Shown: positions 37,261-48,500, numbered from the stretch's first letter. The stretch is 64,000 bases of DNA from Lateolabrax maculatus (GCA_031216445.1 CM062214.1:28893501-28957500); one strand, 5' to 3'. Translations and numbers: made by a program. Notes: generated by a model from the sequence alone, not told the origin.

Positions 37261-39325
37261 ACAGCGTCTGTCTCCAGACTGTGAGGACCAGATCCGGGTA
37301 ATCTTGCAGGAGTCGGCTCTGGACTACAGACTGGACCCTCAGCTGCAGATCCACTGCACACAAGAGGTTCACTCACTTATGCTTCTTGTTTCTCTATGTT
37401 GCCCAGGTGTCACCATCACATCATGGAGGATAGTGAATATTATAAATATGAGCTGTATTATGGGATGTTGATGTGCACATTAATCCATGTGGTGGAGCTT
37501 TAAACAGCTGAGGCCACTCAAGTGTGATTGATACAAGATGTCCTCTGGCTGCAGGGACAAAGCTGAATGAATGAAACCTTTAGTAACTGTTGCGAGGTAT
37601 TGAACTCTGCAGGCGATGCTCGGGGCTCAGCACAGACACATGCTCATGGCGCTGTGTGTTTCAGATATCCAGACTGTGTCCGGAGGAGGCAGCAGCTCAG
37701 GAGCAGACGGGGCAGGTGGAGGAGTGTCTGAAGGTCAACCTGCTGAAGATCAAACAGGAAGGATGTAAGAAGGTAACTCGCTGCTGCCTTCACTGACCAC
37801 CGAGGGGAACGGAGGTCAAGCGTCCTCATACTCAGTCTGTACACGCACCACTTTATCTTCAGGTTATCAGTGAACACCCTCCGCTGGCAGCAACAGAAAG
37901 CTTCATGATGAAGAATAATAGAATAATTCATAATAATAATGAGCAGTTTACGTAGAACAGGACAAAATATCTCTAGACTTTCAGTATCAATCATGTGCTT
38001 TTTTCGTGACTTTGACAAATGAAACCTTCCCCTTCTTTTTCTCCTCATCCTCCTTGTGTTCCTCCTATACCTCCTGCTTCCTTTTGTCTCCACCTCCTCT
38101 TTATCCTCTGCCACGTCCTCTTTTTCCTACTCTTATTTACCCTCTTTCAATATTTCCATCTTCTCTTTCTCTTGTCGTCTCCTCCTCCTCCTGCAGGAGG
38201 TGTTGAACATGCTGAAGGAGAGTAAGGCGGACATCTTCGTTGACCCCGTCCTCCACACGGCTTGTGCTCTGGACATCAAACACCAGTGTGCAGCCATCCC
38301 ACCTGGCAAAGGCCGCCGTGAGTCCACAAACAGACACAGTAAAAACGTTCTGATCAGTCAGACCTAATTTTATCAGAAGAATCTAAAGCTGCAGATTTAA
38401 AATGGAAAACAGTTTGGTCAAAGTACATTTGAATGAATTCAGGAACTTTTTTTTAGTTCTTTTGAATTGTGATGAATCTACACATTTAATTTAATTACAT
38501 TTTCATTTCTATCTTTAACTCCTGAGAAGTAATCTTTCAGTCAGAAAGATTGTCTCATTACAAAATCTAAAGGCCAGTTTTGCTATTTAGATTTTAGTTG
38601 AGCATCAGTGTTAAAACAAAGATACGATGATGAGATTAGAAACGATATTAAAAGACTAAAGCTTCTATAATGCAGTTCCAAACCCAAGAGATAACAAGTT
38701 AATGTGATCTGTTGTGTTGTTTCCTCAGAGATGTCGTGCCTGATGGAGGCGCTGCAGGACAAACGTGTTCGTCTGCAACCGGAGTGTAAGAAGAGACTTC
38801 AGGATCGCATCGACATGTGGAGCTACGCCGCCAAGGTGCGACCTGTTCACCCTGTGAGACGCACTGAGCTCTTACCACAGAACTAACACAAATGGCAACT
38901 TTCTCTATGAAGTTCTGCATGAGACCCTCCAACTGAGCACAGGCATAAAATCCAGTTTAAAGTGTTTTTTAATTCTAAAAAAGGTCCTTTTATTTTGAAA
39001 TAAAATTATTAAAATCTGGTTCAAAGAGCTTTTATTTTGAAATTGAGTTAACAAGTTGTATGAAATCTGCTTAAAGTGGCTTTTATTTTGGAATTCATTA
39101 AATGAGCTGCATAGAATAGTGAGCCCAGGTCACTGTTCTGTCCTCACTTCCTGTCAGGTGGCTCCTGCTGAGGGCTTCTCGGACCTGGCCATGCAGGTGA
39201 TGACCTCACCGTCCAAGAACTATATCCTGACTATGATTGGTGCAGGCGTGGCGCTGCTCTTCCTGACCGGGCTGCTCTGCGGCAGATTCACCAAACGCGT
39301 CACTCAGGAGCTGAAGGACAGGTAG
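18565..39325 (+). CDS. glg1: Golgi glycoprotein 1 (GLG1 / ESL-1 / CFR1), complete spliced gene
   Basis: GLG1 is a type I membrane sialoglycoprotein of the Golgi that binds FGFs, retains pro-TGF-beta and, in mammals, can act as an E-selectin ligand. Twenty-five coding exons join in phase to 1144 residues (human about 1179). A signal peptide (MADCIRVPLLLLFIGICSS) is followed by a Gly/Pro/Asn-rich linker, then an array of about 16 Cys-rich GLG1 repeats filling the lumenal domain. A single membrane span lies near residues 1111-1131 (YILTMIGAGVALLFLTGLLC) before a 13-residue tail (RFTKRVTQELKDR) nearly identical to the mammalian one. ATG 18565 gives the signal peptide; the in-frame GTG at 18559 is not a eukaryotic start. 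Exon coordinates are in the next entries. Confidence 0.98.
19443..20050. repeat. gctcctggtgcc minisatellite in GLG1 intron 1
   Basis: About 600 bp of mixed gctcctggt, gctcctggtgccggg and gctcctggtgccagg units. Unit lengths are mostly multiples of three, so several frames on both strands stay open and encode Gly/Ala/Pro or His/Gln/Glu repeats. No splice sites or start context suggest a real protein. Confidence 0.95.
20871..21066. repeat. 28-bp minisatellite, seven copies, GLG1 intron 1
   Basis: Seven copies of acctggagccggtggtcact plus ggtctcag, apparently identical to each other, then a truncated eighth unit (acctggtctcag). Copy identity implies recent expansion. Confidence 0.97.
22360..22436 (+). 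mobile_element. LINE-like 3' tail in GLG1 intron 1
   Basis: tttccctgagggagtcatcc followed by aaagggatcaataaagttgag and a short (tctaag)n tract matches the end style of many fish non-LTR retrotransposons. Only the 3' end can be argued. Confidence 0.4.
22483..22672. repeat. Poly(C) run and (CA)n microsatellite
   Basis: A run of about 21 C at 22483-22503 and a (CA)n tract at 22639-22672 in GLG1 intron 1. Confidence 0.9.
23786..23990 (+). mobile_element. Dispersed repeat copy A (shared with 36.26-36.9 kb)
   Basis: The segment running from ctttgtgagaaccag through cttggttttaaggttcaggt to tgttaatgaatgtcctaaca and gtacaaacgtgt matches, in reverse complement, two blocks at 36257-36330 and 36787-36905. 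The family is unnamed here; it looks like a common fish SINE- or MITE-like repeat. Confidence 0.6.
24259..24341. repeat. (GT)n microsatellite, GLG1 intron 1
   Basis: About 80 bp of pure gt dinucleotides, roughly 300 bp upstream of the 30-nt exon 2. Confidence 0.95.
24649..28722 (+). CDS. glg1: GLG1 coding exons 2-7
   Basis: Exons: 24649-24678 (a 30-nt microexon, ETEIAAECNH), 24945-25031, 25335-25550, 27716-27919, 28362-28433, 28536-28722. They encode residues 112-376. Recognisable blocks are LLWNYKLNLTTDPKFESV, YLVSCLVDHRGNISDYQC, SSDDFHLDRYLYFACREDRE, VYKCLFNHKFEEAMSE and CREALTTRQKLIAQDYKVSY. Exons 2-6 all start and end in phase 0, so cassette skipping would keep frame. Exon 7 ends in phase 1. 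Confidence 0.96.
26896..27120. mobile_element. piggyBac-type MITE in GLG1 intron 4
   Basis: A 217-bp element (26900-27116) is flanked by TTAA on both sides (26896-26899, 27117-27120). Its terminal inverted repeats start cccttgtgttgtcctctggg and match at about 28 of 29 positions. TTAA target duplication plus CCCTT termini are the piggyBac signature. No transposase ORF is present, so it is non-autonomous. Confidence 0.85.
28025..28042. repeat. Short interstitial telomere-like repeat
   Basis: Three tandem taaccc units in GLG1 intron 5. Too short to claim an origin. Confidence 0.7.
29055..32396 (+). CDS. glg1: GLG1 coding exons 8-14
   Basis: Exons: 29055-29269, 29513-29634, 29799-29900, 30079-30232, 31634-31858, 32026-32088, 32283-32396, encoding residues 377-708. 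Blocks include ECQGEMMDYRRMLMEDFSLS, CSGLHRKGRTLHCLMRV, DYRIDRALNEACESVIQTAC, CLMEHLYTEKMVEDCEHRLL, CQGDAARLCHTHGWNETSE, LGKWCSEKTDTGQELECLQD and CAVGVTHFQL. The exon 8 acceptor is a (TG)n tract rather than an ordinary polypyrimidine tract. The Met codon spanning exons 9 and 10 is split AT|G. Confidence 0.96.
30828..30873. repeat. (GAT)n trinucleotide microsatellite
   Basis: About 15 gat/atg triplets in GLG1 intron 11. Confidence 0.95.
32634..34853 (+). CDS. glg1: GLG1 coding exons 15-18
   Basis: Exons: 32634-32722, 33622-33739, 34241-34333, 34716-34853, encoding residues 709-854. Blocks are DFRFSYKFKTACKEDVLKLC, VDVVICLSTTVRNDTLQDAK, DIRLEPELYDSCKQDINKLC and VIECLKENKRHLTQRCHQRI. The exon 18 acceptor (gtccatctgaag) has a poor polypyrimidine tract. 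Its donor (MIR, AGG|gtaggc at 34854) is the founder copy of the tandem array that follows. Confidence 0.95.
33883..34020. mobile_element. Possible mariner/Tc1-like MITE end in GLG1 intron 16
   Basis: cacactatattgtcagaagt and the later gggagtttgtcccattcagg resemble the terminal and internal parts of a common fish Tc1/mariner-related short element. Only one end was found and no matching inverted end is obvious. Confidence 0.3.
34341..34500. repeat. (CACGCACACTCT)n/(CA)n microsatellite at GLG1 exon 17 donor
   Basis: Starting a few bases after the donor gtcagc (34334) come acactctcacacactcacgc units and then a pure (CA)n run. Confidence 0.95.
34842..35310 (+). repeat. glg1: Tandem array carrying 11 copies of the GLG1 exon-18 splice donor
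   Basis: Each unit starts with the last bases of exon 18 plus its donor (catgatcagg|gtaggccag) followed by variable numbers of taccaccag. Eleven atgatcagg motifs are present; the first is the real exon end at 34853, and copies 10 and 11 read gtgggc. Units are 33-54 bp and always a multiple of three. The reading frame of exon 18 stays open through the array to a TAG at 35310-35312, coding MIRVGQ plus YHQ-rich repeats. Confidence 0.97.
35361..35800. repeat. glg1: 40-bp minisatellite, 11 copies, ending at the GLG1 exon-19 acceptor
   Basis: Eleven 40-bp units (tgtcagtgtgtagttgtcag...) differ at essentially one position, gtgc or gtgt before aacag. Each unit boundary reads gctgttgtgtgtcag, and the true acceptor at 35800-35807 (gctgttgtgtgtccag|CGG) is the same boundary with one extra C. 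Confidence 0.97.
35808..39325 (+). CDS. glg1: GLG1 coding exons 19-25 with transmembrane segment
   Basis: Exons: 35808-35931, 36108-36250, 37265-37366, 37665-37772, 38197-38317, 38729-38835, 39158-39325 (TAG), encoding residues 855-1144. Blocks include NVLQCLKQNKNSELMDPKCK, DYRLNPVLRKACKADIPKFC, CEDQIRVILQESALDYRLDP, EEAAAQEQTGQVEECLKVNL, LKESKADIFVDPVLHTACAL and CLMEALQDKRVRLQPECKKR. The exon 21 donor (GAG|gttcac) is weak. The last exon carries the membrane span and cytosolic tail. Confidence 0.96.
35935..36104. repeat. glg1: (CA)n ... (TG)n inverted microsatellites filling GLG1 intron 19
   Basis: The 176-bp intron opens gtacacacac, with (CA)n to about 35987. It then has about 55 bp of unique sequence and ends with (TG)n from about 36043 to 36104 before cag. 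The two tracts are reverse complements with one donor-side and one acceptor-side arm. Confidence 0.95.
36257..36905 (-). mobile_element. Dispersed repeat copy B, split by an inserted LINE-like tail
   Basis: Blocks 36257-36330 and 36787-36905 are reverse-complement matches to the two halves of the repeat at 23786-23990. Between them lies a 450-bp insertion, (GATA/TA)-rich at 36335-36575. The insertion ends ctttgggatgaataaagt plus (atct)n at about 36750-36786, in the style of a LINE 3' end. Confidence 0.55.
37213..37258. repeat. (GT)n tract in the GLG1 exon-21 acceptor region
   Basis: Pure (gt)n runs to within seven bases of the exon (gtgtgagacag|CGT). Confidence 0.95.
38955..39095. repeat. 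Diverged ~50-bp direct repeats, GLG1 intron 24
   Basis: Three related stretches of the form aaatctgnttnaaagngctttt followed by attttgaaat. Old, degenerate tandem duplication. Confidence 0.5.
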
Positions 39326-41885
39326 ACCCCGCCCTCTCTGGGGTCAGGACACACCCACAGGAGAAACGACCGCCTCTGGAAAGAACCCCCCCCATTTACC
39401 CCCACCCACCCCCCCACCCACCTCCACCGGCCTTCCTCGATCGCCACTTCACTTCTCTTCACCCCACTTTGTTTACTTTTACTCTTCTTCCTTCACTGGA
39501 ATGACTTTACCCACAATCCTGCAGGCCAAAGTGGGCTTGATCAGTGACCCTGCTGTTCCTCGACATGAGCTCCGCCCACTCTCCAGGAGGAGGCCACGCC
39601 CACTGCCACTTCCTCTTCTTCGTTTTTTTTTCTTCTTCTCTACCTGAGCTTCAATATAAAGTGCCGGGTCCTCCTGCAGTTTAAACCGGCACTCCTGATG
39701 CAGTGTTGTTCCACTTTTACCCCTTTCCCCTATGCTGTGGGGTGGGGGGTGAGGTGGGTGAGGGGTTGTAAGGATGTGGGGGGGTCAGAGGTAAAGTTAT
39801 GGGGCGAGGGAGGTGATTGACATCATATTAAGTGTAAATGTGTAGAAAGTGGGATGGGAAATGCTCACGTATAGAGCGGCTTAATGACTCCAGTGTTTTA
39901 ATGACTTCTGTGTGTCTGTGAGTGAGTGTGTGTGAGTGAGTGTGTGAGTGAGTGTGTGAGTGAGTGTGTGAGTGTGTGAGTGTGTGAGTGAGTGTGTGAG
40001 TGAGTGAGTGAGTGAGTGAGTGTGTGAATGAACGTCTTTTACCACCATCTTGTTCTAGTTTGTCCTCCTGTCAACGGGTTTTCGGGGAGTTTGGCTCTGG
40101 ATATTTCTTCTTTTTCTGTTTTTTTTTGCTGATGTGTGTGTGTTAGATTTTATCGCCATGGGACTGCCAAGCGGGCTGTGCCAACTAGCCGGCCCTCCAC
40201 CGAGCCAGGGGGGGGGGCTTGCTCGAAGCTCTTCCTACACCAGGAACTGTTTGCGGTTGTTTTTATTTTTTTTTTCCTCTCCAAGCAGCAGACCAGCACC
40301 CTCTGCTCTCCTCTAATGCAGTCCGATTCTTTTTTTAGATAGTTTTCTGTTTTCCCAGCCCAACCTGTGCCATAAATGCACCACTTCCACCCGCTGCTCC
40401 CGCTTTCAGCGCTCCAGCAGCCTGTTCGGACGATTGTTTGGTGTCGCGCTCGCAGTCTGGAGGCGCTGTGACTGGTTCCAGGAGTGACCCGGTCTGGTCC
40501 CAGACCAGGTCTGGACCCGGACCCGGTCTGGTCCTGGACCCAGGAGCAGTCAGACAGGGTGAACTGGCTCTTTTTGTTTTTTCAGTCATGGACTCGGAGT
40601 GGCTGTTGGTTCAGAGGAGCGGACCGATACAGGAAGAACCCCGAATAAAGAAAAGAACAGATTCTAGATGATTAGATGTGAACATTAGTTTGAAGATGAG
40701 ACTGGAATCATTGCACAGTTTTCCTTCTTTTTTTTTATATCTATAAATATATATATATTGTTTGGTCATAGCCTTATTTATTTGTTTACTAATGTTTTTT
40801 GTTTCTTTTTTTCTATGATTTGAATGTCTGAATCTCTGGTTGCCTTTTTCTCCAGCAAGCGAGCGTTCCTCCTTCGTGCGGGGGGGCGGGGCAATGTTTG
40901 GCCTCCGGCCAGCTGGCTGATTCTCGTGTACGTCAGCGAACGCCTCTCTGGTTGTAGAGTGATGATGATGAAGACGGGTTCAACGTGGCGTCCTGAACCT
41001 GAGACTTAATGTGACGATACTTTGACCACTGGTGCTCACACGCCATTAAAACAGCTGATGATTTCCAGTATTGATTAATCTGCCAACTCTTCTCTCGATC
41101 GTTCATCCAGTAAAACATCCGAAAAGGAAGCGAATTCTCGCCTGCCGTTTTTAATAAATGACTAGATGATTATTAGCCTTTCAATCGACTGATTGACTGA
41201 CTAACGGCTGCAGACTGAAGAAGTAAAGATGTTTGTGGCGTGAAAGCGGACTACCGTTACCATGGTAACACGTAAGCGTGTGATTATACGGACATTATTA
41301 TTTCTTGTGGACGATCTGATTGGAGCTGAAAAGAAAAACCTCAACTTAGACACAAGAAAGTAAAAGACGCTCAATGGTCCACTTACTGGCATTTAGCTGC
41401 CATTTAGCTCGCCGTCATGAGGTCGAACTCGAACCGTCGTCTCCGAGTCGGACGCTGCGTGTCTGTGTGTTCCTGCGTGCCGATGCTGAACCGCAGCCCG
41501 GAACTCTTCAGGTGGTTCTGACGCTCGCTGTGACGCTGCCTCCCTGTTTGTAAATGAGACGTCCTGATTGGCTGAACTGCCTTCATTTTTGTTCCCATCT
41601 GACGTCGGTTTTATCAAAGCGTGCCTACTCGCCGTCCCGCTGCACAGAGCATCCCAGAAGCCGCTGCAGCGCCCAGCAGAGGAGTGCGAGTGCATCTGTG
41701 CGTGTGCGTGTTCTCCAGTCGGTTCCCCGCCGTTCTCGTCGGCCCGCGACGACGAGAACGGTTTGCGTTGAGTTTGTGATGAAGATGTTTGTGTCTACTC
41801 ATCATCTGCTTCAGTCTCTTTCTGTTGTTCTGTACAGATGAAAGTTTGTTAATAATAATAATAATAAAGTCTGCAAGGTTTCTAT
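39326..41885 (+). other. glg1: GLG1 3' UTR with poly(A) signals at 40644-40649 and 41863-41868
   Basis: No gene follows the TAG for 4 kb. A canonical AATAAA lies at 40644-40649 (ccgaataaagaaaag) and another at 41863-41868 after (aat)n. A long GLG1 3' UTR fits the mammalian gene. C-rich, T-rich and (gtga)n segments at 39920-40026 lie inside it. The ORFs here look accidental. Confidence 0.55.
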
Positions 41886-43053
41886 TCTGTCGTTGTTCCT
41901 TTCTTTGAGCACTGAAGGCGTCTGGAAAAGTCTTTAAACATGAAGCATCTGATCGTCAGCAGGAGCCAATCAGCTGCAGTTGACAGCCACAGACAGGAAG
42001 TGGGACCATACTGAGGGACGGACCAACGTGTTGATGGTTAGAGTGAACAGGAAGTGAAGGGAGGACTGTGCCCACTGACCTGTGTCCAGTCTTATGTCAC
42101 TAATAGAAATGGGTCGTGTGTTGTGATGAAGCAGAATGATCCTTTTAAAAAGAGTTATCTGATTCAGCACAGACACATTGTTCAAACAGACCGTCTGTCT
42201 CTGGTGGATTCATCAACTGTAACCATGGAAACCCTCTTCCTGTTTCCTCTGACACAGCTTTGAGCATCACGTTCAGGAAGGAAAACCATCCAGTGCCCAG
42301 GTCATCATCAGTCTCAGGTCTGCTTTCATTTCTAAGTCCAGTCAATCAATATTTTTATTACATGATGCTGATGATACTTTGAGAAGTAAAACAAAAGATT
42401 TTCTGATTTTCATCATCAGAGTTGGTCTGTTAAACATCTTACGTCTCGTTTTAAACACTTAACGATGATATGAACCTTTTAAAAGCTGGAACCAGAGAAT
42501 GTTTCTTTGCTTTATAGACCATTTAAAGACCACGTCCCAACTAGGCCACTTAAAGAAATTCTAACCTTAGTTAGCACTTCTTTACTGGACATGATCGATC
42601 TGTCTTTATCAACAGGCTATGTACCACAGTCCTTTAAAGTAGCTGTAATTAAACCTCTTCTTAAAAAGCCTACGCTTTTATTCACCTTTTATATATGCTT
42701 CCTTTAGGCAATATTATTAGAAAACACTCCATAATACACAATTATATTTATCAATTATCAATCTGGACCTGCTCTGTGTGAAAACTGCCATGAGATAAGT
42801 TCTGCTGTGATCTGGAAAATCTAGAAATAAAAGTCCATTCATAACCTCATTTTTATTTCAAGTTTTATCTGAAGATTTGGGGCATTTCTACAAGTACTCA
42901 TACATAAATATTCATGTGTATTTTCGACAAATATAAATCCTCACACGTGAACGTTTATAGTGAACAGAGCTGCCGTCAGTCTGGATCTCACGTATGAGTT
43001 TGTGTATCTGTGTGTTTGCTTGTGAGGTTTCATGTAGGCTGACGTTTGCTCTG

Positions 43054-43084
<31 letters not shown>

Positions 43085-45598
43085 GACATACAGTGTAAAC
43101 ATATAGGCCTGTATGTCTGTGTGTGTGTTCTGTCTGCACTGTGGAGGCTTCAGGCCGCCTGACAGTTCTCTGTTAAATTCTTCAGTCCAACGGACCAAAA
43201 CATGTCGACCTTCCAGAGCAAAGCTACAGTTTCAACTCAAATGTTTCAAAACAGCCAAAAATACATGAAACCGGCTCAGGACACCATGTCGGGCAAACGT
43301 GTTTATTATGTGTTGAAGAACATAATCAGAGTAAAGACAAAGTACAGTTACAGAATATCAAAGAGAAAATATGAGTCAAACAGCCTCAGTGTGCAGCTCT
43401 AATGCATCATCATCATCTTCATCACATTCAGCTGACAGAGTTCAGATCAGTTTGTGAAAGATAAATCTGATGATCTTTTAAAAACCCAGAAGGTCGTCTA
43501 ACAACACTTACTGTTACTTCTTGTTAACAAAGTGAATCTGCTGCAGAACAACAGAGATTTGGAACCTGTTGTGTCCAAACAAAGGTGGCGTTCAGGCCTG
43601 TGGCTCGACTGTCTTTACGATGCATCAGAGGAATAATGATAAAATAATAATAAAAAGAATAATCCACCCACAGTGGATCACACATCAGGACGAGTCATGG
43701 ATTCACCAAAACATGGAAACTAATTGTGATGAATCACGAATTCGAGATCTTCATTTCATAACAGAGATACAGATAAAATTATCCAACAAGGTCAACGAGG
43801 CCTCCAAGTGAAACACAGACAGTTGGTCCACGACCTCTGTCAGAAGTCAGAGTGTTGCCACAGTTCGGACCAGCAGAAACATCTGAACACTAAATGCAAA
43901 GTAGTAAAAATGTTTCGGTTTGCCAGCCAAGTGAATCTGATTGGTTTGCTGTCAAGTCAATCACAGTTACTCCAGACAGCAGTTCTCCTGACACTTTATT
44001 TCACTTGTCAGTTTTACAGAAAGTCACCCAGTGATGCCAATTTAACAACTTTTCAGATAGCACGAGCAACAAATTTAGCTACTTTAACATTTAATTTGGA
44101 AACTGTTTGACTGTTCAACAGTCGGACAACTTGTTGGTTCGATACCTTGTTGTTGTTGTTGTCGTGTTAGCTAACCCCAACTGCAACTGTTCATGTGTAG
44201 TTTTACTAAAACAAAAATAAAAATGTGTTTATATTACTTTTACAAATAAAAATGTGATAAACAAATCTGAATGAACACATTTCAAATCATATTTTTTGCT
44301 GAGATGCTGAGTCAGTTTGAGCAACGTCTTTGTGTATATTTACGTCGTCACACAGTGACATCACGGCGTATTTTAGCGACAGATCGGCCGCCTGTAGGAA
44401 CTTCCTGTCATCTACAAGGACAGAACCAGTCAGTGGTTTGACACCTTCCTCCTCCCCCCCCCCCCCCCCCCCCCTTTAACCCAGAAATACTTGTCGGGAA
44501 AGTTTTTTCAGTGAAGATCTGCTACACCCCCCCCCCCCCCCCCCTTTTTTCATTATTAAAGTCCATCGTTGTCTTCATCACCATTATCATCATATGAGCC
44601 GACCACCTTCTCTTGACAGTATCTTCCACATGCTTTTACTTTAAAGGAAAATGCACAAAAATCCCATCTTGGTATGACTTTTGTTTTTGTGACAGCACAC
44701 TGTTTCTGCCTACGATAACTTTGCATACAGCCAATCAGTTCATTTCATTTTAAACTGCATTTGCATAAAGCAAAAACATCAGTTTTGAGTTGAGGCCAAT
44801 GGCTGAGATACACAGGAGCCATGAAGCTGTAGCAAATATTAGCTTTGTGAACAAGCACTGCTAACATCAATTTGCAGACTAGATAGATAATTAACTTGTC
44901 AGCTGTGAAGCTTTTTACAGATTAATAGCGTATCTGAAAAGGCTAAATAGTGCGGTCTTTATTTATCATCACCACTACTAACAAAACACTGGCTATATGA
45001 TCTTGTGAGCTACAGTTACCGGAGCAGGTTTGGCTCCAGTTTGCGTCTGACATGTATTAACAGCTCAGCATCCGCTTCTCTGAAAAATAAGAATGTCTTT
45101 GTCAAACAAATACAAACCGTTTTTAAATTTTGTTCAAATTTTACAGATCGAGCCAGACGATATTTCTGGCTACCATCTTTGTTTGGAAGGAAAAAGTTCA
45201 ATCGTGTTTATCATACAGCAGACAAAAAAATTCTGAAATTCTTCAGATAATCGCCTGCTTTCCTCGAATGTCTAAACATTAGAGGCACAAACTCACTGGA
45301 TACCACTTTCAAAGATGGCACACCATTCATTCCTACAACAGCGAGACCTTGGCTGCCCGAGCCGGCTGACTTCCTGCTGGCTCCCGCACGCATTAAATGG
45401 GATTTTATTCCGGGCGTTTGTGATGCTCAGAAAAATGTCTTCACAGTATGAGGAGTGTTTCTTACAAATACCTTTTTACTTCCTCTCAATAATAAAAAAT
45501 ACTAACAATATTTTTATATGTTTGTTTCCTCTTTCTGGGTCAGATGGTACAAACAGGTGAAACCTGATACCCCCCCCCAAAAAAATCATCAACTTTGC
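41886..45598. other. GLG1-FBLN7 convergent intergenic region
   Basis: It holds a LINE fragment near 42.5 kb, a (GT)n at 43057-43083 and poly(C) runs at 44454-44474 and 44526-44544. The left part of the FBLN7 3' UTR must also lie here. Minus-strand AATAAA (TTTATT on plus) occurs at 45404-45409 and 44958-44963. No host gene seen. Confidence 0.5.
42500..42705 (+). pseudogene. L2-like LINE reverse-transcriptase fragment
   Basis: A short open stretch reads TRPLKEILTLVSTSLLDMID then SLSTGYVPQSFKVAVIKPLL and KKPTL. This is the conserved run before RT domain 1 in L2/CR1-clade fish LINEs, where it is normally followed by NYRPISNLP. Here homology stops at once (LLFTFYICFL), so the copy is truncated or deleted. 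Confidence 0.75.
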
Positions 45599-48500
45599 CT
45601 AAAACTCGTACGGAGAGACAAACAGGGTGACCTTGGTGAGGTAGCGGCCCAGCAGGGAGTGACGCTCCAGTTCGCTCATCTCCACCTCAGCCTCCAGGGT
45701 GGCCGGACCCTTGATGGGCGTCACCAGGAGGAGGGTGCCGGTTTGCCGGCCAGAGCGCTGCACGCTGAAGTGGCCCCGCCCGCGGCCGCCCGCCAGGCCG
45801 AAACGCAGTGTGTCACCCAGGACTCGTGCTGCTGACACCCGGAAGAGGACGCGGGGGGCAGACATGTTAGACACCACGGACAGGAAATGGAAGGAGATGG
45901 AGTTTGGTGCCTGAGTGCATGCCTTATCTCCCAGCATGCACGGGTTCCTCTCACAGCGCCTGAAGAAACACAAAGTGGGTCAGTGATATAACAGTTCATT
46001 TTTAACACAAAAAAAGTCTTTCCAACAAACCATCACAAGACTTATGGAAGTTGTGTTAATTTGAGAGATTGACTTATTAAATCAACTTTTCTGTGTTAAC
46101 TGCTCTGTTGTCTCTTGGTTCACTTCCTGTAAAAGGTTTGAATCATTTTAATGACTCTGCAGCAACCCGCTTATCATGTAAAACTGCACTTGATGTTTAG
46201 CTCGTGGGTCGTATTGTCTAAGAGATACCAAAGGAACTTTATTTACATCTCCAATGATTTGTGGCTGTGTTCTGAGGGCTGGTGTTTATCCTCCTCACCA
46301 TCATCCTCCTGTTGAATAGAGGCTGATTGGATCTTAATCACTGTAGTCCTCCAGAGACTCCATGCTTTTTTTAGTCGTGTTTAATTTGGAGCCATCAAAT
46401 CCCTGAGAGTCTCCTGAAATGATTCCCTGCTCCTGTCCAAAAGAGACCCGAAAACATCCACCTGACTGTTCTTCCTTCTGACTGTTCATCCCTCTGACTG
46501 TTCATCCCTCTGACTGTTCTTCCCTCTGACTGTTCATCCCTCTGACTGTTCATCCACCTGACTGTTCATTCCTCTGACTGTTCTTCTGTCTGACTGTTTA
46601 TCCCTCTGACTGTTCATCCCTCTGACTGTTCATCCCTCTGACTGTTCTTCCCTCTGACTGTTCTTCCGTCTGACTGTTCATCCACCTGACTGTTTATCCC
46701 TCTGATTGTTTATCCTTCTGACTGTTCATCCCTCTGACTGTTCATCCACCTGACTGTTCATTCCTCTGACTGTTCTTCCCTCTGACTGTTCATCCCTCTG
46801 ACTGTTCATCCACCTGACTGTTCATCCACCTGACTGTTCATTCCTCTGACTGTTCTTCCGTCTGACTGTTTATCCCTCTGATTGTTTATCCTTCTGACTG
46901 TTCTTCCCTCTGACTGTGTGACTGATTAGGAGGACACGTTCATGTTTGTTGGCTGCACTTTGAGCTGCGTGACCTCCATGCACATGTGCAGATGAGCTAC
47001 AAGCTTTAAAACTTTGCAGTTGTTGAAGACGGTATTTTGAGCATCAGTGTCATTTGTTCTGTTTCTAATGACAAAGCGCCTTTTGATTTCAAATCTCTAG
47101 TGAGCAGCTTTTAACTGTCTTAACCACAACCAGACTTTATTTTTGACCTGACCTCCTGGGCAGAATAAATAACTCTTTACCTAAAGCTGCTTTACAATGT
47201 CCTCCTCCCTGTGTTACTGAAACATATAATTAAGATTCAGCTGCGGGAATAAATCATAACTGTATGACCACTTTGGTAAACACATTCATTCCTGTCAGCT
47301 GCCATAAAAATGTTTCACGCCTCCCAGCTGATCAGCTGATCAGCTGACTGGAGCCTGAGAGCCTCAGCAGGGCGTCAGAAGCCAAACCTCAGTCTGACCC
47401 TCAGACGGTTACTGTGAGAGGAGGGAAGCTAAATGTCGGGTGGAGAGAGGAAGTGGGTGACATGGAGGTGAAACTCATTGTTCTCACATCTCTGTCATTT
47501 ACACAGAAGGTTTATGGTTTTCTTTGTCTCATCTGTCCAGTTTTCTTTCCTTCTCTCCTCGTTTGCAGTTTCAATGGTGAGATTTCACTCTTTATTATAA
47601 GGCAGTAAGTCTGTTGTCTGGTTTGCTCGGTGTTCTGGGCATGCTGTCTGAAGCTGGTAAAACAACAACAACAAAGCAGTAAACTGTTGTTTACATGCAG
47701 GTCACGATGAGTTGGAGTTGGATGTTAACTAGTTTAGCTTTGAATACTTGGAGGATAAATACAAAGTTAAAACTGCTTAAACCTTTCAGCTGTTCCTTTA
47801 GCCCGGCTGTAGGGATGGTCAGTCCGTTCCTGCCAAACTCAAGAATCTCAGCAATCACTGTATGGATTGCCATCATCATTTTGACATTCATGGTTCCCAG
47901 GGGATGCATCATCATCACCGCCATGAGCTTCACTTTGATTAAAATGTCTCAACAACTGTTAGATGGATTGTGATGACGTGTGGTTCGGACTTTCATGTTC
48001 CCCTGAGGATCAAGCTTAACTCAGATGGTGAACATCAAACCTCCTAAACATCAGCATGTTCACAAGTGTGCACCCAGGACACAGACTATATACAGAAGTG
48101 GACGTAACCTGCCGGTAGAGCATGGATACAGATTTCTGTCCTGACTGACACACACACCATTATTAATTTAATTTATTGTTTTTTATAGTTTATATAAAGT
48201 TATAGATATTTAAATCTAATGTAGAATAATCATACTGACTGTTGAAACCCATAATGACTTAACAATTTTTATTTTTTCAAGGCCACATTTGCTCTTTAAC
48301 ACGAGTTCTTTGTAAACAGACGTATTCCCAAGGCAAATCTACGTCCGTCCCCCCCCCCCCCACACACCAGTGTGGAGATATATGTAGCACTGCAGTGGTG
48401 AAACAAACTTTGACCTCTGACCTCTCTGAGGGGCAGAGATGGTCAAAAAGAGATGAGCAGCTGGGAAGAGAAGAATGTGCTTCAGGCTCTTACATTGCTG

